DNA from: Candidatus Curtissbacteria bacterium RIFCSPHIGHO2_02_FULL_42_15
GTDB taxonomy: Bacteria; Patescibacteriota; Microgenomatia; Curtissbacterales; GWA2-41-24
Direction: 5' to 3'
Assembly (NCBI GenBank): GCA_001774865.1
Contig: MFBF01000056.1
Span: 1 to 34,454, forward strand
DNA length: 34,454 nt
This document shows positions 32,247 through 34,454 of the stretch, in pieces. Made by a program: the position numbers and the translations under genes. Below the pieces are notes generated by a model. It was not told the origin of the DNA. It made no database searches and worked only from the letters and a program-made list of their open reading frames with translations. Within the stretch, counting starts at the first letter, position 1; each line of letters begins with the position of its first letter.

Positions 32247-32276
32247 TTGACTTGCGGAAAATTTCCTGCCTACAAT
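32247..32276 (+). promoter_or_regulatory. Upstream promoter of the sugar dehydrogenase gene
   Basis: TTGACT (32247-32252), an 18-base spacer and TACAAT (32271-32276). The 284-base gap from 32111 holds this, the promoter at 32327, and two small hairpins (32101-32121, and AGTTTAT CCTC ATAAACT at 32137-32154), but no gene. Confidence 0.65.
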
Positions 32277-32326
32277 GTTTAGGTAATCTTTCTGCCCTCC
32301 AAAATTCTGCCCAATTTGCTCTCTAG

Positions 32327-32355
32327 TTGACTATAGGGCAATTTTATATTACAAT
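32327..32355 (+). promoter_or_regulatory. Proximal promoter of the sugar dehydrogenase gene
   Basis: TTGACT (32327-32332), a 17-base spacer and TACAAT (32350-32355), using the same box sequences as the promoter 80 bases upstream. The leader to the ATG would be ~33 bases. Confidence 0.7.
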
Positions 32356-32394
32356 TTTATTTCGAAATAACTGCCCAAATGATAAAAATAATCA

Positions 32395-33651
32395 ATGCAG
32401 CAGAAAACTACAAGTCGCCTGTCAAAACTTATAAAGAGCAAAAAAGCCAAAGTTGGTATTGTCGGCATGGGTTATGTCGGATCGGCATTGGCTGAGGCAG
32501 TAAAAAGTGGCGGATTTTCGATTTTAGGATTTGATATAGATTCTGAAAAAGTCGCCAAAATAAACTCCCTGGGCAAAAAGAATTTTCAGGCAACAGAAAA
32601 TATTAAAAGACTTGAGGAATGCGATGTTATCGCAATTTGCGTTCCGACACCGGTAGACGAATATAACAGGCCGAATTTTTCGATTTTAACCAAAGCTGCC
32701 TCCGGAATTGCAGCTAATTTAAAAAAAGGACAGCTGGTCATTCTGGAAAGCTCAGTCGCACCCCAAACAACCAGGAATTTGCTTTACCCGATACTTGCTT
32801 CCGGTTCTCAGCTTAAAGGAAGCGATTTCTTCCTGGCTTTTTCTCCGGAAAGGGTTGATCCCGGCAATGGAAAGTTTAACGTCACAAATACTCCTAAGGT
32901 TGTTTCCGGAATTGATGAGGCGTCCTTGAAGCTTGCGACACTATTTTACTCAAGCTTTGTCGAAAAAGTTTATCCGGTTTCTTCTCTGGAGGCTGCCGAA
33001 ATGACAAAGGTTTTGGAAAACGTGTTCAGGCTTGTTAATATCAGCCTGATTAATGAAATTAATCAGTTCACCAAAAGTATTGGAATTGATATCTGGGAAG
33101 TAATCGGTGCCGCTTCCACAAAACCGTTTGGTTTCTTGGCTCATTACCCGGGGCCGGGAGCTGGCGGGGATTGTATTCCGGTTTTGCCATACCATCTTTT
33201 GGATGCAGCTGCAAAAACCAAAGTTAATCTTAAGGTCGTAGAAGCCGCTGCAGCCGTTAATGAGGCTCAGCCCCAAAAAGTGGCCCAAAAGGCAGTTGAG
33301 GTTATAAACGGCAAATTTGTAAAAAACGGGCACAATCCGAATGTACTTTTGGTTGGCGTTTCCTACAAAGAGGAAACTGCGGATATCCGCCAGTCGCCGG
33401 CTTTAAAAATTTGGAAAGAATTGGAAAAATCAGGCATGAATGTTTCTTATCATGACCCATATGTTCAAAATATAAACGGTTATACTTCCAAAAAGCTCAC
33501 CTCAAAGACAGTCCGTGAGCACGATCTTATTATAATCACCACAGCTCACAAGAAGATTCCCTACAGAACCCTTGTCCGTTCCAAAAAACCCTTGATAGAC
33601 ACTAAAAATACCCTCTCCAAGTATAGACAACCCCATATCATTAGACTCTAG
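32395..33651 (+). CDS. Nucleotide-sugar dehydrogenase (UDP-GlcNAc/ManNAc or UDP-Glc type)
   Basis: This enzyme oxidises a UDP-sugar at C6 to the uronic acid using NAD+. The 418 residues include GMGYVG (24-29), CVPTPVDEYNRPN, the SPERVDPGN block (150-158) that is typical of the WbpA/WecC branch, EMTKVLENVFRLVNISLINE, and the catalytic region GPGAGGDCIPVLPY with Cys260. The residue before the cysteine is Asp where most family members have His. The C-terminal domain (LLVGVSYKEETADIRQSPAL) is normal. The next gene resembles UDP-glucuronate decarboxylase, which would use UDP-glucuronate made by such a dehydrogenase. Confidence 0.88.
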   Translation: MQQKTTSRLSKLIKSKKAKVGIVGMGYVGSALAEAVKSGGFSILGFDIDSEKVAKINSLGKKNFQATENIKRLEECDVIAICVPTPVDEYNRPNFSILTKAASGIAANLKKGQLVILESSVAPQTTRNLLYPILASGSQLKGSDFFLAFSPERVDPGNGKFNVTNTPKVVSGIDEASLKLATLFYSSFVEKVYPVSSLEAAEMTKVLENVFRLVNISLINEINQFTKSIGIDIWEVIGAASTKPFGFLAHYPGPGAGGDCIPVLPYHLLDAAAKTKVNLKVVEAAAAVNEAQPQKVAQKAVEVINGKFVKNGHNPNVLLVGVSYKEETADIRQSPALKIWKELEKSGMNVSYHDPYVQNINGYTSKKLTSKTVREHDLIIITTAHKKIPYRTLVRSKKPLIDTKNTLSKYRQPHIIRL

Positions 33652-33657
33652 TCTTAA

Positions 33658-33704
33658 ATCAGAGAAAATTTATGCTTGAAACACGAGGGCACTCCTGATA
33701 TAAT
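33658..33704 (+). repeat. ATCAG...CTGATATAAT element, copy 3, with promoter
   Basis: ATCAG (33658-33662) pairs with CTGAT (33695-33699), and TATAAT (33699-33704) overlaps the 3' arm as in the other two copies. Here a good -35 is visible: TTGAAA at 33676-33681 with a 17-base spacer. A second TATAAT lies at 33713-33718. It starts 7 bases after the dehydrogenase stop and serves the next gene. Confidence 0.7.
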
Positions 33705-33731
33705 TCATATCCTATAATTCGAATAGAAATT

Positions 33732-34454
33732 ATGAAAATTCTGATTACAGGCGGGGCAGGTTTCGTCGGCGCGAACCTATGCAAAAGACTTCTTGGAGAT
33801 GGTCATGAAGTTGCGGCCGTCGATAACTTTATTACCGGAAGCTCCAAAAATATCCGTGATCTTAAAAAATATCCAAAATTCACTTTTATCAAACACGATA
33901 TTACAAAACCTTGGCCGAAAAACTTCGAACTTCTAACTTCGAACTTCGAACTTATTTTCCATCTTGCCTGTCCGACTGGAGTCAATAATTTGGTTCCTTT
34001 GGCCGAGGAGATGCTTCTAACATGCTCTATTGGCACCAGAAACATACTGGAGCTTGCCAAAAAAACTGGGGCAACCGTCCTTTTTACCTCATCTTCAGAG
34101 GTTTACGGCGACCCCAAAGTTTCTCCGCAAAAAGAAGATTACACCGGCAATGTCGACCCCGTTGGAATCCGTAGTCCTTACGAGGAAGGCAAAAGGTTTT
34201 CAGAAAGTTTAACGTTAATGTACGCGCGAAAATACAGGCTCGATGCCAAAATCGTGCGTGTTTTTAATACATACGGTCCTAAAATGTCCGAAAAAGACAC
34301 TCGGGTCATCCCGCAATTTTTGCGCCAGGCTCTTTCTGATCAGCCTTTAACAATCCACGGCAAGGGTTTGCAAACCCGTACCCATTGTTATGTTGACGAT
34401 CTTGTTAACGGTTTAATTTTGGTTATTCTAAAAGGTCAAAAGGGTCAAGTCTAT
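33732..34454 (+). CDS. UDP-glucuronate decarboxylase-like epimerase (3' end outside window)
   Basis: The frame is open from ATG 33732 to the window end (241 residues). The protein has GGAGFVG (7-13), HLACPTGV, TSSSEVYGDP, GNVDPVGIRSPYEEGKRFSE with Tyr150/Lys154, RVFNTYGPKM and a TRTHCYVDDLVNGL segment. These are hallmarks of the UXS/decarboxylase group, which converts UDP-glucuronate to UDP-xylose. The region 33921-33953 encodes KNFELLTSNFELIF from a heptamer repeat, at a place normally variable in the family. Together with the preceding dehydrogenase it suggests UDP-xylose or a related pentose for surface glycans. The ~70 C-terminal residues are missing because of the window edge. Confidence 0.88.
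   Translation, partial: MKILITGGAGFVGANLCKRLLGDGHEVAAVDNFITGSSKNIRDLKKYPKFTFIKHDITKPWPKNFELLTSNFELIFHLACPTGVNNLVPLAEEMLLTCSIGTRNILELAKKTGATVLFTSSSEVYGDPKVSPQKEDYTGNVDPVGIRSPYEEGKRFSESLTLMYARKYRLDAKIVRVFNTYGPKMSEKDTRVIPQFLRQALSDQPLTIHGKGLQTRTHCYVDDLVNGLILVILKGQKGQVY
33921..33953 (+). repeat. Heptanucleotide tandem repeat (AACTTCG) inside the UXS-like gene
   Basis: Units AACTTCG, AACTTCT, AACTTCG, AACTTCG and a final AACTT lie in frame in the coding sequence. Confidence 0.92.

Overview
The window reads as a chromosomal segment of a Candidate Phyla Radiation bacterium (Patescibacteria, most like the Microgenomates group). This is inferred from gene content and style: short compact genes, a half-length TsaB, a DUF5667 exported protein, large repetitive acidic secreted proteins, many membrane-anchored proteins with Ser/Thr/Pro linkers, and very short intergenic gaps. 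Stops include TAA, TAG and TGA, and a complete release factor 2 gene (prfB) is present, so the standard bacterial code fits and UGA recoding does not. No rRNA, transposase, phage gene or CRISPR array is visible.

Layout. 1-4.7 kb: 3' part of lon, a proton-pumping pyrophosphatase (hppA) with a long structured leader, an 84-base relic of a second hppA 3' end, then on the minus strand a tRNA-Glu(CTC) directly followed by a DUF5667 exported protein. 4.7-8 kb: greA and two different HEXXH zinc peptidases, one of the M49 family. 8-15.3 kb: lysS, two HD phosphohydrolases, a 30-residue membrane peptide, serS, a clear terminator, a 51-residue basic protein and secA. 15.3-25.4 kb: envelope genes (a GT39/PMT-type glycosyltransferase, L,D-transpeptidase, uppP), prfB, an ftsE-ftsX-EnvC-like cell division module, a lamin-tail-domain surface protein, a VanZ-like protein and the t6A genes tsaE-tsaC-tsaB. 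25.4-34.45 kb: surface and sugar genes (a GalE-like epimerase, a DUF2292 protein, exported proteins, a DUF4352 protein, two large repetitive secreted proteins separated by a structured RNA, a nucleotide-sugar dehydrogenase and a UDP-glucuronate decarboxylase-like gene cut by the window end).

The genes combine core translation and secretion (lysS, serS, prfB, greA, secA, t6A) with an envelope programme: peptidoglycan remodelling (FtsEX with an EnvC-like factor, L,D-transpeptidase, UppP), nucleotide-sugar synthesis and display of repetitive surface proteins.

The most unusual signals are outside ordinary gene content. (1) Several small dispersed elements occur in two or three copies at gene junctions: a hairpin whose 3' arm carries the -10 box (3 copies), an ATGATACGAATCAT hairpin (2 copies), and a leader hairpin shared by hppA and a DUF4352 gene (2 copies). 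(2) Heptanucleotide tandem repeats lie inside three coding sequences. (3) At least six genes have a -10 box only 6-11 bases before the start codon, predicting leaderless mRNAs. (4) The EnvC-like peptidase has an M23 domain in circularly permuted order. (5) The relic hppA tail matches the intact one in protein but not in codons. (6) The intergenic RNA between the two surface-protein genes can fold in mutually exclusive ways.
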